Notes: generated by a model not told the origin, from the sequence alone. A stretch of 64,000 nt of DNA from Lactuca virosa (GCA_928212115.1 CAKMRJ010005523.1:98233323-98297322), one strand, 5' to 3'. Counted from the stretch's first letter, positions 21,390-33,650 are shown. A program made the numbers and translations.

Positions 21390-21634
21390 GGAATAATTTT
21401 AGCTGGATCATCAATGGTTCTTGACTAAGAGAATTGTTGGTGTGGTGGATAAATTTTTGGATAGTAGGGAGTTCGGTTCTGAGGTGAATCGCTTCCATGA
21501 TGCTTGTTTGGCTGCAAGTCGCCAAGTAGGGAGGCGGGATTATCTTGAGGTGTTGATGGTTAGGAGAGTTAAATTGGAGGATGAAGATCTTGATATTAAT
21601 TATTCGGATGATATGAATCGTGCAATGGAGTTGT
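21390..21634 (+). pseudogene. Tail of composite-element additional ORF (left copy), first piece
   Basis: The coding text GVVDKFLDSREFGSEVNRFH, followed by DACLAASRQ, matches the decayed copy at 45175-45290. It lies between Copia-1 and Copia-2. The frame continues after Copia-2 at 29519-29604 and ends at a stop. The visible 86-codon ORF (21421-21681) runs artificially into the Copia-2 LTR. The protein resembles the C-terminal helical part of the plant putative-gypsy (Transposase_28) ORFs, which is family memory and not a search result. Confidence 0.65.
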
Positions 21635-22385
21635 TGGGTTTTGAGCATACTAACACTCCTATGGTGTACATGCAACCCTAGAAACCTTGGATCTATGTTT
21701 TCTCTAAAATACATGCAAATTTGGTTTCCAATGTTTACAACCTAACTAGCATGTTATGGGGTACTTGTAATACAAAACTTTAAGTAGAATAACATACCTT
21801 TATTTTGTGGTTGATTGCTTGGAGTTTTAGAGCCTAGCACCAATAGTGTGGATGCCTCAAGTGGTGTCACAAATTACCCAAAACAACTTGGAAATACTTG
21901 AGAGAATATAATGCTTGCTAGAATAGGCCCACCCTTGTTTCTCACACACACTAGTGCCAATTCTAGAACCAAGGCCCTCTTTATATAGTATGGAGGATTA
22001 AGGTTACACCCTTATACCCATGACTCTTCATTTACCTAGGATCCATGGGTTAAAAGCTCCATGGACTATCCATGGACTTCCATATACTCTTAGCCCATCC
22101 TACATAAATCTTAGCGGAATCCATATATATGAAAGAGTCCATATTTAATTAGCCTCTTTTGATCTTTATATTAATTCCAAAATCAATTGTTGATCAACAC
22201 TAATTAAATAATATGATTTCATATTAATATATTATAACTTATAATATATTAATAGATCATAAACATCTTATTCTCAAAAGTATATCCATACAAATTGTTA
22301 GGTGAAGTGCAACCGAAATGGACCATGCCGGGTCGGGTCAAGTTCATACCAAATATAGTTACGGACTTAGACACCTTATCCAATA
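21635..22385 (-). repeat. Copia-2 3' LTR (left)
   Basis: It is nearly identical to 28764-29513, with scattered substitutions. It contains a TATATA/TTTATATAG-type promoter text near 21991-22000. It ends CCAATA where the right copy ends CCAACA. Confidence 0.9.
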
Positions 22386-23220
22386 GACTCCTACTTGGAT
22401 AAGTCTGATAACTATAGTTGCAAGTATAACTTCAGGAACCAACCAGCAATCATAGCTCTTAAAAACTCTGTTGAACTATGAAGCGTCATTTTAGATAAGT
22501 GATCATATAATCCTCCGTTCTCAAGATATCTGCCGGACAAATACATGGAACAATGTAATACTTATTGTCCAGCAGTTGTTTCTCGATCTCTGATTTGTTT
22601 GACATAGAACTAAATTGAACACATCAATTAGGTTCTGATCGGGTCTGGTACATAAGCCAAAACCAAATCATCGAGGGCCCCATATATCGCTTCTATTACT
22701 AGAAGGAACAGATAAACTTTGACTCATATGCTTGTACTAACTACTAGTTGAATTATGAACAAAAGTACGTTTTATGACATCATGTTACTGATGTGTTTTC
22801 GTACAATCAATGGACAACCAACAAATAGTCAACAACTCATATCTCTAGGTTTGAAGATATATATGATATTACCGTCTCACACTAACTCGAGATAAATTCC
22901 ATGAAGTGATACAAGTGAGCGTGAGTTTAATCCAATACTCAGACCTTATGAGTACTCATGAATATTGCAGCAACCATTTCTATGTCTAATACACCTTAGA
23001 GAAATCTAAAATCCAAATTCATGACAGTCTTAATTCAATACCTACTTCCAATGTATGACCGACTGTGGAGTTCGAATAATATAATTATTCAGGAAGTCAA
23101 AACATGCAAAATTGAAACAATAGTAAACGATTAACATATGATAGTAACACTTTACTCATAAATAAATAACAAATTTATTTAATCATCAAATGTCAACTAC
23201 ATTTTACAACTTTCAGAAAT
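22386..23220. other. 3' untranslated region of Copia-2
   Basis: No ORF is present. The end next to the LTR holds a purine-rich tract in - orientation (AAGTAGGAGTC). The stretch 22800-23170 resembles window positions 1-430. Confidence 0.65.
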
Positions 23221-24132
23221 CTAATTATTAAATCTAATATCATCCCTCAGCCCGATGCTTCTTGCATGCTGCAAATGCCTAACCCTAGTCAGTCCCTTCG
23301 TGAGGGGATCTGCAGGATTCTCTTCTGACGATACCCTGTTTGCCACGAGGAGTCCTTCTTCTATCTTGTGTCTTATGAAGTGATATTTTCTGTCAATGTG
23401 TCTGGATCTGCCATGATCTCTTGGTTCCTTGGCTAAGGAAACCGCACTATTTCTGTCACAGAAAATCTCCATAGGCTCCCGTATAGCTGGTACAACTCCA
23501 AGGTCTCCAATGAAGTTCTTCAGCCATATCGCCTCCTTTGCCGCTTCACTTGCTGCTATGTACTCTGATTCACAAGTAGAATCAGCTACTGTCTCCTGCT
23601 TGGAACTTTTCCAAGTAAATGCTCCTCCATTTAGGGTAAAGACCCAGCCTGACTGAGAGCGGAAATTATCCCTATCAGTCTGAAAACTAGCATCGCTATA
23701 CCCTACTACTCTCAAGTCATCACTCCCACCGAGGGTAAGAACCCAGTCCCTAGTCCTCCGTAGGTACTTGAGAATATTCTTTACCGCAGTCCAGTGAGTC
23801 TTGCCAGGGTTTCCCTGATATATGCTGACCATGCTCAAAGCAAAGGCCACATTAGGACGAGTATAAGTCATATCATACATGATCGAGCCAACAACGGAAG
23901 CATATGATAATCGACTCATCTCAACTATCTCAGCCTCTGTACTCGGACTCTGAGTTTTACTCAGTCTAGCATTGTGCTGGATCAGTAACTCCCCTTTCTT
24001 GGAATTCTCCATGTTGAACCTCTTCAACACTTTATCCAAGTAGGTACTCTGACTAGGTCCAATTAGTCTTTTACTCCTGTCTCTCAATATCCTTATCCCT
24101 AGGATATAGGCAGCTTCTCCATGGTCCTTCAT
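23221..24132 (-). pseudogene. Copia-2 RT end and RNase H
   Basis: This 303-codon open stretch starts at an internal Met (MKDHGEAAYILGIRI), 30 bp after a stop that separates it from the RT core. It carries the RT thumb/connection and the copia RNase H: YSDASF (first Asp), CESEYIA (Glu) and FCDRNSAV, where families usually have DN. It continues through HIDRKYHFIRH and DPLTKGL to a natural stop. In an intact element it would degrade the RNA strand of the RNA:DNA hybrid. The separation is a TAG at 24166-24168. Confidence 0.88.
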
Positions 24133-24165
24133 AGCGAAACACTTCCCAAGCCAGGACTTAACCTC

Positions 24166-25446
24166 CTATAAGGTTGGGATGTCATTTCCTATGAGTAGTA
24201 TGTCATCCACATACAACACCAAAAAGCTAACTATAATCCCACTAGCCCTAACATATACACAGGAGTCATCCTCACTCCTCGAAAAACCAAACTCTTTGAC
24301 TTTCTCATCGAAGAAAAGATTCCATCTGCGAGGTGCTTGTTTCAACCCATAGATGGATTTCTCAAGCTTACACACCCTATTAGTATATTTAGCATCGACA
24401 AAACCCTCTGGCTGATTCATGTAAACATGCTCAGCTAACTTTCCATTAAGGAAAGCGGTTTTGATATCCATTTGCCATATTTCATAATCATGAAATTCAG
24501 CAATGGCTAGCATAACCCTAATATACTGAATATTTGCTACTGTTGAAAAGGACTCATCATAATTAACTCCCAGAGTTTGAGAAAAGCCCTTTGCAACCAG
24601 TCGTGCGTTATACGTGTGTACATTGCCATCCATGTCGGTCTTCTTCTTGAAGATCCATTTGCACCCAACTGTCTTACGACCTGGTACATTGTCAACCAAG
24701 TTCCAAACTTGATTGTCATACGTGGACTGCATCTCGCCGTCCATAGCCTCTTTCCATTTAGCAGCCTCAGGGCCTGCCATGGCTTCCGTGTAGCTGTTAG
24801 GTTTATCCAGACTTACCAGTGTACTATCACTGATAAGTGTATCACCTTCCGCAGTAATATGGAAACGATAGTAATGCTCAGGTGCATTCCTAACTCTCGT
24901 GGAATGCCTCAGCGGTATGGGCTCGTCAGTTGGATCAACTGGAGTTTCCTCCTTAGGTTGATTACTAGGGTTTGAGGTTCCTTCACCACTTGACTCTTGA
25001 ATTTCTTCAAGGTCAATTTGCCTCCCACTGTCTCCTTGGCTTATGAACTCTCTCTCACGAAAGACTCCTCTTCCAGCTACAAAGACCACATTCTTACTGG
25101 GTCTGTAGAAGAGATAACCAAAGGATTTATGTGGGTAGCCGATGAAAATACACCTCTCACTTCGAGGTTCGAGCTTGTCGTGAGACTCGTGCCTCATGAA
25201 AGCCTCGCAACCCCAAATCTTGATGTGGTCTAAATTAGGAACTTTCCCAGTCCACATATCGTGAGGTGTTTTGACAACCTTTTTGGTAGGGACTAGATTA
25301 AGGATATGGGCGGCAGTCTCTAAGGCATACCCCCAGAATGAGATTGGTAACGAAGCTTGACTCATCATGGAATGAACCATGTCCAACAAGGTTCGATTGT
25401 GCCTATCAGCCATACCATTCAATTGTGGTGTCCTAGGAGGTGTCAA
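24166..25446 (-). pseudogene. Copia-2 integrase C-terminal half and reverse transcriptase
   Basis: 426 open codons. The first ~130 are the end of the integrase catalytic core and C-terminal domain (NGMADRHNRTLLDMV, with the core Glu region just before; CIFIGYPHKSFGYLFY). The RT follows from about residue 235 (WKEAMDGEMQS, WIFKKKTDMDG, WQMDIKTAFLNG) with an intact YVDD box (LYVDDILLIGND) near the end. The frame is closed by TAG (24166-24168). A second stop, TGA at 25519-25521, and a small deletion near 25600 separate it from the N-terminal integrase. Confidence 0.9.
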
Positions 25447-25597
25447 TTGTGAGACAATCCCACATTCATTAAGATAGTCAAGGAACTCAATACTAAGATA
25501 CTCTCCACCCCGATCGGATCAGAGCATCTTGATGTTCCTGCCCAGTTGATTCTCCACACCCTGCTTGAACTCTTTGAACTTTTCAAAGGTTTCTGAC

Positions 25598-26395
25598 TTA
25601 TTTCTTGATTAAGTAGATATATCCATATCTACTATAATCATCAGTGAAAGTCACATAGTAGCGATTAGCATCCTTAGTGACGGTTTTGAAGGGTCCACAC
25701 ACATCTATGTGTATGAGGTCCAACAAACCTTCACCCATATCACATGAACCAGTGAAGGGTGACTTTTTCATTTTTCCAAGTAAACAAGACTCGCAACTAT
25801 CATCCGACTTTAGGTCAAATGATTCCAAAACTCCAGCCTTTTGGAGTTGGCCTATGCGCTTCTTGTTAACATGTCCAAGACGACAATGACACAAGGATGA
25901 TTTATCTACAATATTTGAAGAATCAATACATAATACATTATTTCCAAGATTATCTACAACATTCACAGCTTCATATACACCATCACAAGGTAATGCTTTA
26001 AAATAAAACACATCATTATAAAAAGCATCAATAGCACCCATTGTATTATCAAATGAAAATGTGAATCCTTGCTTGTACAAACTATGAAAGGAAATAATAT
26101 TCCTCGCCATTTCTGATGAGTAACAACATTTATTCAAATCTAAAGTTAACTCATTATTAAGCAATAAAGAATAAACTCCAATCTTGGTCACAAGTGATGC
26201 TTTCCTATTGCCCATGATTAAGTTTATCTTCCCGTGCTCCACATCTTCACTTCTTCTTAGGCCCTGCAAATCAGTACAAATGTGAATACCACAACCTGTA
26301 TCAAGTACCCAAGAGTTAGAACGCAATGAGATATTAGGCAATATAGTATAAATACCTGCATGGGTGGGTTTAACTTTCCCATCCCTTACATCCTA
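25598..26395 (-). pseudogene. Copia-2 protease and integrase N-terminal half
   Basis: The aspartic protease motif WVLDTGCGIHIC lies near the start of the open stretch 25598-26341. The integrase HHCC zinc domain follows (CHCRLGHVNKKRIG, then CESCLLGKM), and then the beginning of the catalytic core (LIHIDVCGPF, TFTDDYSRYGY). The ORF stops after YIYLIKK through a small deletion. The protease would cut the polyprotein and the integrase would insert the cDNA. The frame from gag is interrupted by TAG at 26393-26395. Confidence 0.88.
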
Positions 26396-27249
26396 CAAGT
26401 ATTTGGAGCAGCTTCGCTTCCAGTGCCCCTTTTCCTAGAAGTAGAAGCACTGTGCTTATTTAGGGTTTGAAGATGGAGGAATGGAACCTTTCTTGGTTCC
26501 ACTTGAAGAGGAGCCATCAAGGGGATTTCCCTTGGTACCCTTCGAAGGGGTCTTCCTCTTCTTCCTCTTTCCTTGCCCAATTGCCATAACAGGGGCAGTA
26601 GTAGGAGTAGGAGTAACAGCTGATGTACTTTTAAGGCCATTTTCAGCGGTCCTTAAAAGTCCTTGAAGCTTGCTGAGTGTGACTTCCTCCTTGTTCATAT
26701 GATAAGTCATGCGAAACTGATCATAACTTGGAGGTAAGGAATGGAGAATTATGTCAATCGCCATGTCCTCAGGGAAGTCCACATTAAGCTTCAATAATCG
26801 GTCCACGAACCTTTGCATTTTCTGCAAGTGACCAGTGAGGGATTCTCCCTCCTTCATCCTAGATGTTATCATGGAGGAAATGATTTCATACCTCTCCTGA
26901 AGAGGACTCTGATGGTACCTATCCATCAGATCCTGGTGCATCTTAAAAGGGTAGAAATCTTCATAGGATTTCTAGAGTTCTGCTGTCATTGTGGCCAACA
27001 TGATGACACCTTAGTGGCATCTTTCTCATGGGTAATGTACTCAGCAACCTCCTCAGGAGTAGCAGTCGACTCATCAACAACTTTCAGTTCTCTGTCAAGG
27101 ACATACTCCTTCCCCTCATAGCGAGTAATCATTCTGATGTTCCTAATCCATTCATTGAAATTGGAACCATCAAAAGTGATTTTCCCACACAAGTTCATTA
27201 GGGAAAAGGAGCCTGTAGGGTTTGAGCCAGTAGCAGTGTTGGAAGACAT
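26396..27249 (-). pseudogene. gag: Copia-2 Gag
   Basis: The start is MSSNTATGSNPTGSFSLMNL at 27249. The UBN2-type capsid domain follows: FDGSNFNEWIRNIRM, then (in the 26456-26941 piece) MHQDLMDRYHQ, IISSMITSRMKEGESLTGHL and HSLPPSYDQFRMTYH. The C-terminus is basic (GQGKRKKRKTPSKG) and leads to a knuckle-like EKGHWKRSC. The frame is broken by a 1-nt shift near 26990, by TAG at 26972-26974 and by TAG at 26435-26437. The start is followed by 87 clean codons. Confidence 0.85.
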
Positions 27250-28745
27250 CTGAAAGAAAGAAATACAAGTTTTATTAGATAAAGATTCCTTAATATGTCA
27301 CCCAAATGAAATATTAAGGCTAGGACCCAACAACCTACTTATAACTGGAAGAGGGATGCCGTAATCCAAGTTATAAAATAGTTGAAGGTAGGTAAATGAC
27401 GATTTACCAATTTCCACCATAAAAACGAAAAATATTATTAAGTTTTAATTGGATTTGAAACTCCTAGATCTTTTGAGATACATTGAACTTTCAATGGCAT
27501 GTTTCAATCTCGATTGTTCCCTCTCAAGTTTGTGACTGGGATGCCGAGGATCACAAACAAGGTGTGAATAACCATGAAAGTTGACTTGGTACCCTCAACT
27601 TTATCACCTAATCGATGTGCCGGTTTACCACACGCGCTCCACCGATCTATGATAAAATCAAGTTACCCTTTGCCACTCTTACTAGTCCTTATTAGTGTGT
27701 CGTTTAACCACACACGCTCCACTAACGACTTGGTAAGGTACAAAGTGTAATTTCATGGGTTAGCACCTATTTCACATTTTCGTAAAGTAACTAAGATTGG
27801 GAATTAATAAAGGTTTAGTTACTTTATAATTTCATTCTACTTTTAATGAGGATTAAGGTCCTATCCTATCCATTCGGCTAACTACCCTCCACCAGTCAAG
27901 CAAGCGGTGGGTGAGAGTGGACACCCATTAAGCTGCCATTTTATAGGCAACAACCTTATACCCCCGTATAGACCAGCTTCGTGAATGAGGCCTAATAACG
28001 GTAAGACCGACTTATTCTTATACATATATATAATAATTAAACTTTTAATATTATCGAAGTATAAGGGTTGAATTTTAAACTTTTAAAACTCTAAGGTTCA
28101 ATTTAGAATTGAAAGTATTAATGTGTGAGACTTTACAAATTCCAAACTTGAGGGCAAGTATTGAAACTATTCAAGACTTTTCATTTCATAACTTATGAGT
28201 TTAATGGTCCATTAAAGTGAAGACTCTTCACTTTATGTAACCTCTTATTCTTTAATGACAATTTTAAAGAAGTGACATTTGGTTATCCATAACTTGAGGA
28301 CAAGTTATGGACTCCATCATTAGCCATTAAGATCAAGAATCAAGCATCAAACAATTCAGGAAATAATTCCTATGATCTAACCATAACTCATAAGAACATG
28401 AGCATTCATATCAAAATTTCAAGAATTATATTAACACATATAAAACATGGAATTTTGATATTAGCCATTGAAAATGGATTAGCATAAGCATTACACCAAC
28501 TAAAACAAGTTTTAAAACACCAAAACAGTTTAGGGTAATGTTTCTAGTCCATTTCCAGCAGCAAAACTCGAAAATCTGCATTCAGGGGCTCCTACTCGTC
28601 GAGTGCAAGAACCTACTCAACGAGTAGGATGAATTATCACATGGACTCGTCGAGTCCCCCCATGGACTCGGTGAGTTCATGCACCAGATAGCAGATTTTT
28701 GAGCTTTTTCAACAAGTTTGCATCAAGTATCAAGAAAACAAGCCT
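27250..28745. other. 5' leader of Copia-2
   Basis: This ~1.5-kb non-coding leader is collinear with that of Copia-1 (CTAGGACCCAACA; GTGCCGGTTTACCACACGCG at 27617 and a second copy at 27694). Near the primer-binding site it contains ACTCGTCGAGT (28594-28604, 28645-28655) with variants at 28615-28625 and 28665-28675. Copia-1 has CCACGTCGTGG-class words at this position instead. Confidence 0.75.
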
Positions 28746-28759
28746 AGGCTCTGATACCA
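28746..28759 (-). promoter_or_regulatory. Primer-binding site of Copia-2
   Basis: The - strand reads TGGTATCAGAGCCT, complementary to initiator tRNA-Met, four bases inside the 5' LTR end. Confidence 0.88.
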
Positions 28760-28763
28760 CTAT

Positions 28764-29513
28764 TGGGTTTTGAGCATACTAACACTCCTATGGTGTACAT
28801 GCAACCCTAGAAACCTTTGATCTATGCTTTCTCTAAAATACATGCAAATTTGGTTTCCAAGGTTTACAACCTAACTAGCATGTTATGGGTACTTGTAATA
28901 CAAAACTTTAAGTAGAATAACATACCTTTCTTTTGTGGTTGATTACTTGGAGTTTTAGAGCCTAGCACCAATAGTGTGGATGCCTCAAGTGGTGTCACAA
29001 ATCACCCAAAACAACTTGGAAATACTTGAGAGAATATAATGCTTGCTAGAATCGGCCGACCCTTGTTTCTCACACACACTAGTGCCAATTCTAGAACCAA
29101 GGCCCTCTTTATATACTATGGAGGATTAGGGTTACACCCTAATACCCATGACTCTTCATTTACCTAGGATCCATGGGTTAAAAGCTCCATGGATTATCCA
29201 TGGACTTTCATATACTCTTAGCCCATCCTACATAAATCTTAGCGCAATCTATAGATATGAAAGAGTCCATATTTAATTAGCCTCTTTTGATCTTTAAATT
29301 AATTCCAAAATCAATTCTTGATCAACACTAATTAAATAATATGATTTCATATTAATATATTATAACTTATAATATATTAATAGATCATAAACATCTTATT
29401 CTCAAAAGTATATCCATACAAATTGTTAGGTGAAGTGCAACCCAAATGGACCATGTCGGGTCGGGTCAAGTTCATACCAAATATAGTTACGGACTTAGAC
29501 ACCTTATCCAACA
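28764..29513 (-). repeat. Copia-2 5' LTR (right)
   Basis: A 750-bp copy of 21635-22385, followed by the GTTGT duplication. The - strand TATA-like text TATATAAAG lies near 29106-29116. Confidence 0.92.
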
Positions 29514-29518
29514 GTTGT

Positions 29519-29604
29519 TTGGTACAATGAACATTGCTTCTTTGTTTCGTCTTGGGCAGTTGAGTTTGAAAGAGTTGAAACACTTTATTCGTCCTAATGA
29601 GTAA
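29519..29604 (+). pseudogene. Tail of composite-element additional ORF (left copy), second piece
   Basis: This reads MNIASLFRLGQLSLKELKHF and ends at a stop, 29602-29604. It is the direct continuation of the ORF broken by Copia-2 at 21634. The right copy ends with the same KHFVRPNE-like text at 45330-45362. Confidence 0.65.
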
Positions 29605-30355
29605 GGTGTGTTGTTATTGAAACTTATGATGGTTTGTAGGATGGTTTATCTATTTAAATAGTTACTTTCCTTTTGCTTTGTTGGAATGTAGACCGGGTTG
29701 GTCATTTGGAAAAATATGATTCTTTTTTTTTCATTGATTATGTGTGGAACTTTCTATTTTCTTTGACATGTTTGTGTTATGTTGTGTTGATTGGTAGATA
29801 TTTTGTTGTTGCTAAATCTTTGGGTATGAGGTGGAAATCGTTATATTTTTCTATAGGTGGAGGTCTAAAGAGTTTCACAACCTTAACTGTTTTGTTAATA
29901 GCTCTAGGTTCTCCATATTTTTGTCATGGGTTAGAACCAAATTTGTGTAATCAAGAGTAATTCTAGTTATGGGACTAGGAGTCACCATGTTCTCATTGTA
30001 GGTTAGGATCAGGGGTCGCATATCCGAAAATAATTCTAGCCATGGCAACAGGGTCACAATGCTTATATCATTGGTTAGGATCGGGGGTCACATAACCTAG
30101 AATGTTTTTAGCACTTGGGCTATGGATATTAGCTAATGTAGCTTTTTAACCACTGTCTTGGGCTCCTTTCCCAACAGAGTTTTTCATGTGAAATATGGAT
30201 GAAAATAAGAGAAAAATTGCATTGTATTAATACTTTTTAAAACGTTTCCTTGGTTAGGTGATCAGTTCAACCATTGGATACATGATGTTTTCTTTTGGAA
30301 AAGTAGAAAATACAGGAAATCCATAAATTACTAGGTTGTTCTGAAGGTTGACCAA
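29605..30355. other. Non-coding segment of composite element (left copy)
   Basis: It is collinear with 45363-46070 in the right copy, at a lower identity than LTR pairs here. It contains two imperfect repeats of text like GGGTCACATAACC / GGGTCGCATA, about 100 bp apart. No coding content is recognised. Confidence 0.6.
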
Positions 30356-31226
30356 ACTGGGAAATTTAGTAGTAGAACCGTCTAAGGTTTTGGGCGTGAC
30401 ATTTTCATGGAATTGGCCTTCCTTCTAAGGTTTCCAGGATGTACATGCCTTTTTCGGAGTACTTTAGTGACTCGGTACAGTCCTTGCCATGATTGTGCTA
30501 ACTTTCCTCCTGATTCTTGTCTGTTGGCTTTTTTCTTTCTCGATACCTAATCTCCTACTTTATGTGTTCAACCAGAAGTCCATCTATCATAGTACTTGGT
30601 TGTGGCGGATTTGTAGGAGGCTTGACGAAGGGCTACTATTTCACATTTTTCATCGAGCACGTTAAGGTTGTGGTGCAGGTCGTTGGTGTTCATGCTCTAG
30701 TCGAAGTTTGCTGTGTAAAGTCATTCTATCAAGACTTTGGGGCGAAGTACTGCTTCTGTTCCGTACACTAGGCTAAAAGGGGCCTCGGTTGTGCTCGTTC
30801 GTGGTGTAGTTCGATATGACCATAGCACCATGAGGAGTTACCATACCCAACAACCTTTCTCTTTTCCCAGTCGCTTCTTTATCTGTGTAACAATTATTCG
30901 GTTAGATACCTCTGTCTACCCATTAGCTTGTGGGAGGGCTAAAGATGTTAAGTGTGCTTGATGTTATGCTCTTTTCATCAATCCTTGAAATGGTTTTCTA
31001 CAAATTGTAGCTCGTTACCACTAATTAGAACTCCTGGGGTACCGAATATTGTGAGGATGTTTTTCCACATGAATTAGATCTTGTTTCTTCTTGTAACTAA
31101 GGCTAATGGTTATGTTTCGATCCATTTTGTGAAGTAATTGATTGCAACAACTAGCAAGTTTACACGTCTTGGAGCTTCCGGGACTGGTCCCATGATGTCT
31201 ATTCCCCACGGGTGGAATCGCCATCA
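30356..31226 (-). pseudogene. Antisense gypsy integrase fragment (left copy)
   Basis: On the - strand the text gives, in broken frames, an integrase C-terminus of the type W-Q-G-P-Y-R-V followed by TWHAQNLRRFYY (30360-30520), and then the catalytic core around DIMGPVPEAPRRV and INYFTKW (31090-31215). That order is natural for a gypsy pol on the - strand. It is cut at 31226 where LTR_X begins, so the N-terminal zinc domain is absent. The right copy (46075-50877) has the same breakpoint. Confidence 0.7.
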
Positions 31227-32206
31227 TGTAACGCCCGCAATATAGGGCTAGGTGATTAAAGAGTAATAGGATAATTATTCTTCACGAAGAAAAATAGGTG
31301 TTTACAAAAGAAGATTATTTAGGGAAAATAATCTAAATAAAAGTCACGGTATTCGTAAAAGCGAACTTAAGCAAATAGGGAACATCCAAATCTGACTTCA
31401 AAAGGGAAAGTTATGATTTTTCGAAAGTTTCAGCATAGCTGTGTTAGCTCAGAAACCAAAATTGAAATCGCTCGATTGTAAGGAAAAACAATCAAAACGA
31501 GAGTTGAAGATCTCATCAATACCTGTCTACCAATATAAAGACGACCGATAATGGATGTTGTATGCAAGAGTTATGATCTTTACATGTACTTTAAAATTCT
31601 AAGCCCATTAAAAATATAACTTTAAAAATATAGTGAAAATTAGCCGATGCAGTATGAATGAAAGTTGTCAATCTCATCGATAGCTATGTGTGGATATAAA
31701 GAACGTCGAAACGAAGTTCATATGAAAAAGATACGATTTCAGAAGTTTTCTGAGAAGCTCCATGTGCAGGTAGGTTGCACGACGCACGCCTTCTAGATGG
31801 TGGGGCGTGGACCACCATATTTGTAACACGTGGCAGAAAAATGGGAGGATCAACTTGTCAGGTATGCACACCGCTCATGTCCGATTTTGGCCATATAAAT
31901 AGCCAACCACCCTCATTTGTTTTCCATACTTCCCATTCTTCTCTCTTGAGTTTCCTTAGATTTTGGTTTATATTCCCTTAGTTTCAGTCTTCGGCAAAGC
32001 CTCGCGGTCCCTAAAGTAGTAGTAGCTATCAAGTAGAAGCTCTCCTGTGCAATTTCCAGACTTCTGTTAGGAAAATATCTATAAGTTAAGCTACACTCAA
32101 GAATTTTCAGTGTTACTTATATTTATAGTCATAAGTGATTATTATAGCCTTTAAATAAGATTTATCAGTGATTCCAAGTCATAAGTGGGATGTTTAGGCC
32201 TTGGGT
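31227..32206 (+). repeat. LTR_X, first part (shared LTR of the composite element)
   Basis: It starts TGTAACGCCCGCAATATAGG. Its first ~630 bp match 50878-51504. A TATA box CCATATAAATAGCC lies near 31892-31905. It is interrupted at 32206 by Gypsy-C (duplication TGGGT) and continues at 40696. Confidence 0.75.
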
Positions 32207-33629
32207 TGTAACAGCGTAAATTTCAAAACAATTTTTCACTTTTAAAGATGTAATTTCATTCATAAGTATTCTCAAATCTCAATGTATCACATATCAAATC
32301 CATAAAAATACATCCCATGATCAAAATGTATAAAACTCCAATAATGTGTACTGATCATGTCGGCGCCTTCCCGCGATCCTCACTGGTACCTGAAACACAT
32401 AACACAAAACACTGTAAGCATAAATGCTTAGTGAGTTCCCCAAAATGCCACATATAACACATATTAGACACTCGAGGCCATAACTCTGTGGGCCCACTGG
32501 CCCTAACTCTGTGGACCATATGGTCCTAACTCTGTGGACCTTCCGGTCCTAACTCTGTAAACTCTGGAATACACACAACATAAATCACATAGAAATAATG
32601 CAGTGTAACACATCATATACATAGCATACAAAATACTCTGTCATATAACTCTATTTACCACTCAAGGTAAAGTATAGTGAGAAGACTCACCTCGGATAAC
32701 TCGGAAACCGTCGAACTCGGAAATACTGATCTAGCCTCCGCCTAATCACATAAAGTAATTACTCTAATCAATACGACTTTCAAAGACTAGGCTAATCCCT
32801 CTCTAAGCTCTCTAAGGAGGGTAACAGACCATTCTACCCCTCCAATGGCTCAAAAGCCCAAACATTGACTAAACCACAATAGTCAACGAAGTCAACTCTA
32901 GTTAATGGTCAACTTTGACCAGACTCGTCGAGTGCACTCGGGCGACTCGGCGAGTCCACGCGGGTCCCCTGAATCCTTCTAAGCCTCACTTGGCACGTCG
33001 AGCCCCTCCTCCACTCGCCGGGTTAGTCTACAACGAATCGCGGGGCAACCCCGACTCGACTCGTCGAGTCCACTTATGGACTCGGCGAGTTGCTCCCATA
33101 ACAACTCTCAAATGACCTTTTGAGGTCAGATCTGCTTCTCTAAACTATAGGTCTGACTTCCCCACGACCAATAACCACGTAAAGGTCTAAACTTGACTCA
33201 CATGCAATGCACCCAAGGCTTTCCTTGGTGAAATGGATTCTAAAATGGCAACCTAGTCTCCTTTCCTCCATAAACCAACATAAAGCAGAATGTGGAAGGC
33301 TCTCTGGACCTCTATGGGTCCAGATCCAAGGTCTAACACAGCAAGGGACCATAAACTCAACTTTTCAAGTCCTAAAAGGTTATAGAAAACCCTACATCAT
33401 AGATCTTAACCCAAAACAGAAAGGAAGTTCGATTTGATACCTCAACAGTGTAGATCTGAACTTGAAAACCCTGGATCCACAGCTCCCTTGACCTCCTCTT
33501 GCTGGAAACAACTTCTCCTTTGCTAAATCACAGCAAAATCTATCAATATGGCCTTATCACTCTCTCAGCTCGCTCAAGCTCTCAAGGGGCACTCTCTCTG
33601 GATAGGTAGCCACACAAGAGGTCTATAAG

Positions 33630-33650
33630 GTCCTTTAAATAGGGCTCAGG
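33630..33650 (-). promoter_or_regulatory. TATA-like element of Gypsy-C LTR
   Basis: The - strand reads GAGCCCTATTTAAAGGACC, a weak TATA-type sequence in the right direction, 40-140 bp downstream of the 33683-33782 palindrome cluster. Confidence 0.5.

Larger units (their letters stand above)
21635..29513 (-). mobile_element. Copia-2: full-length Ty1/copia retrotransposon, inactivated
   Basis: LTRs of ~750 bp (21635-22385 and 28764-29513) are flanked by GTTGT duplications (21630-21634 and 29514-29518). The - strand order is 5' LTR, primer-binding site, long leader, gag, protease, integrase, RT, RNase H, 3' LTR, which is the copia order (integrase before RT). At least six stops or frameshifts interrupt the polyprotein. 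Lineage resembles plant Tork/TAR-type copia, tentatively. It is inserted 245 bp from the end of Copia-1, in the same ORF. Confidence 0.93.

Noticed and set aside
23429..27121. + strand ORFs opposite Copia-2
   Set aside because: Antisense shadows of integrase, RT and Gag.
28590..28680. CRISPR-like spaced palindromes
   Set aside because: Spacers are irregular and repeats short and variable, in plant retroelement DNA with no cas genes.
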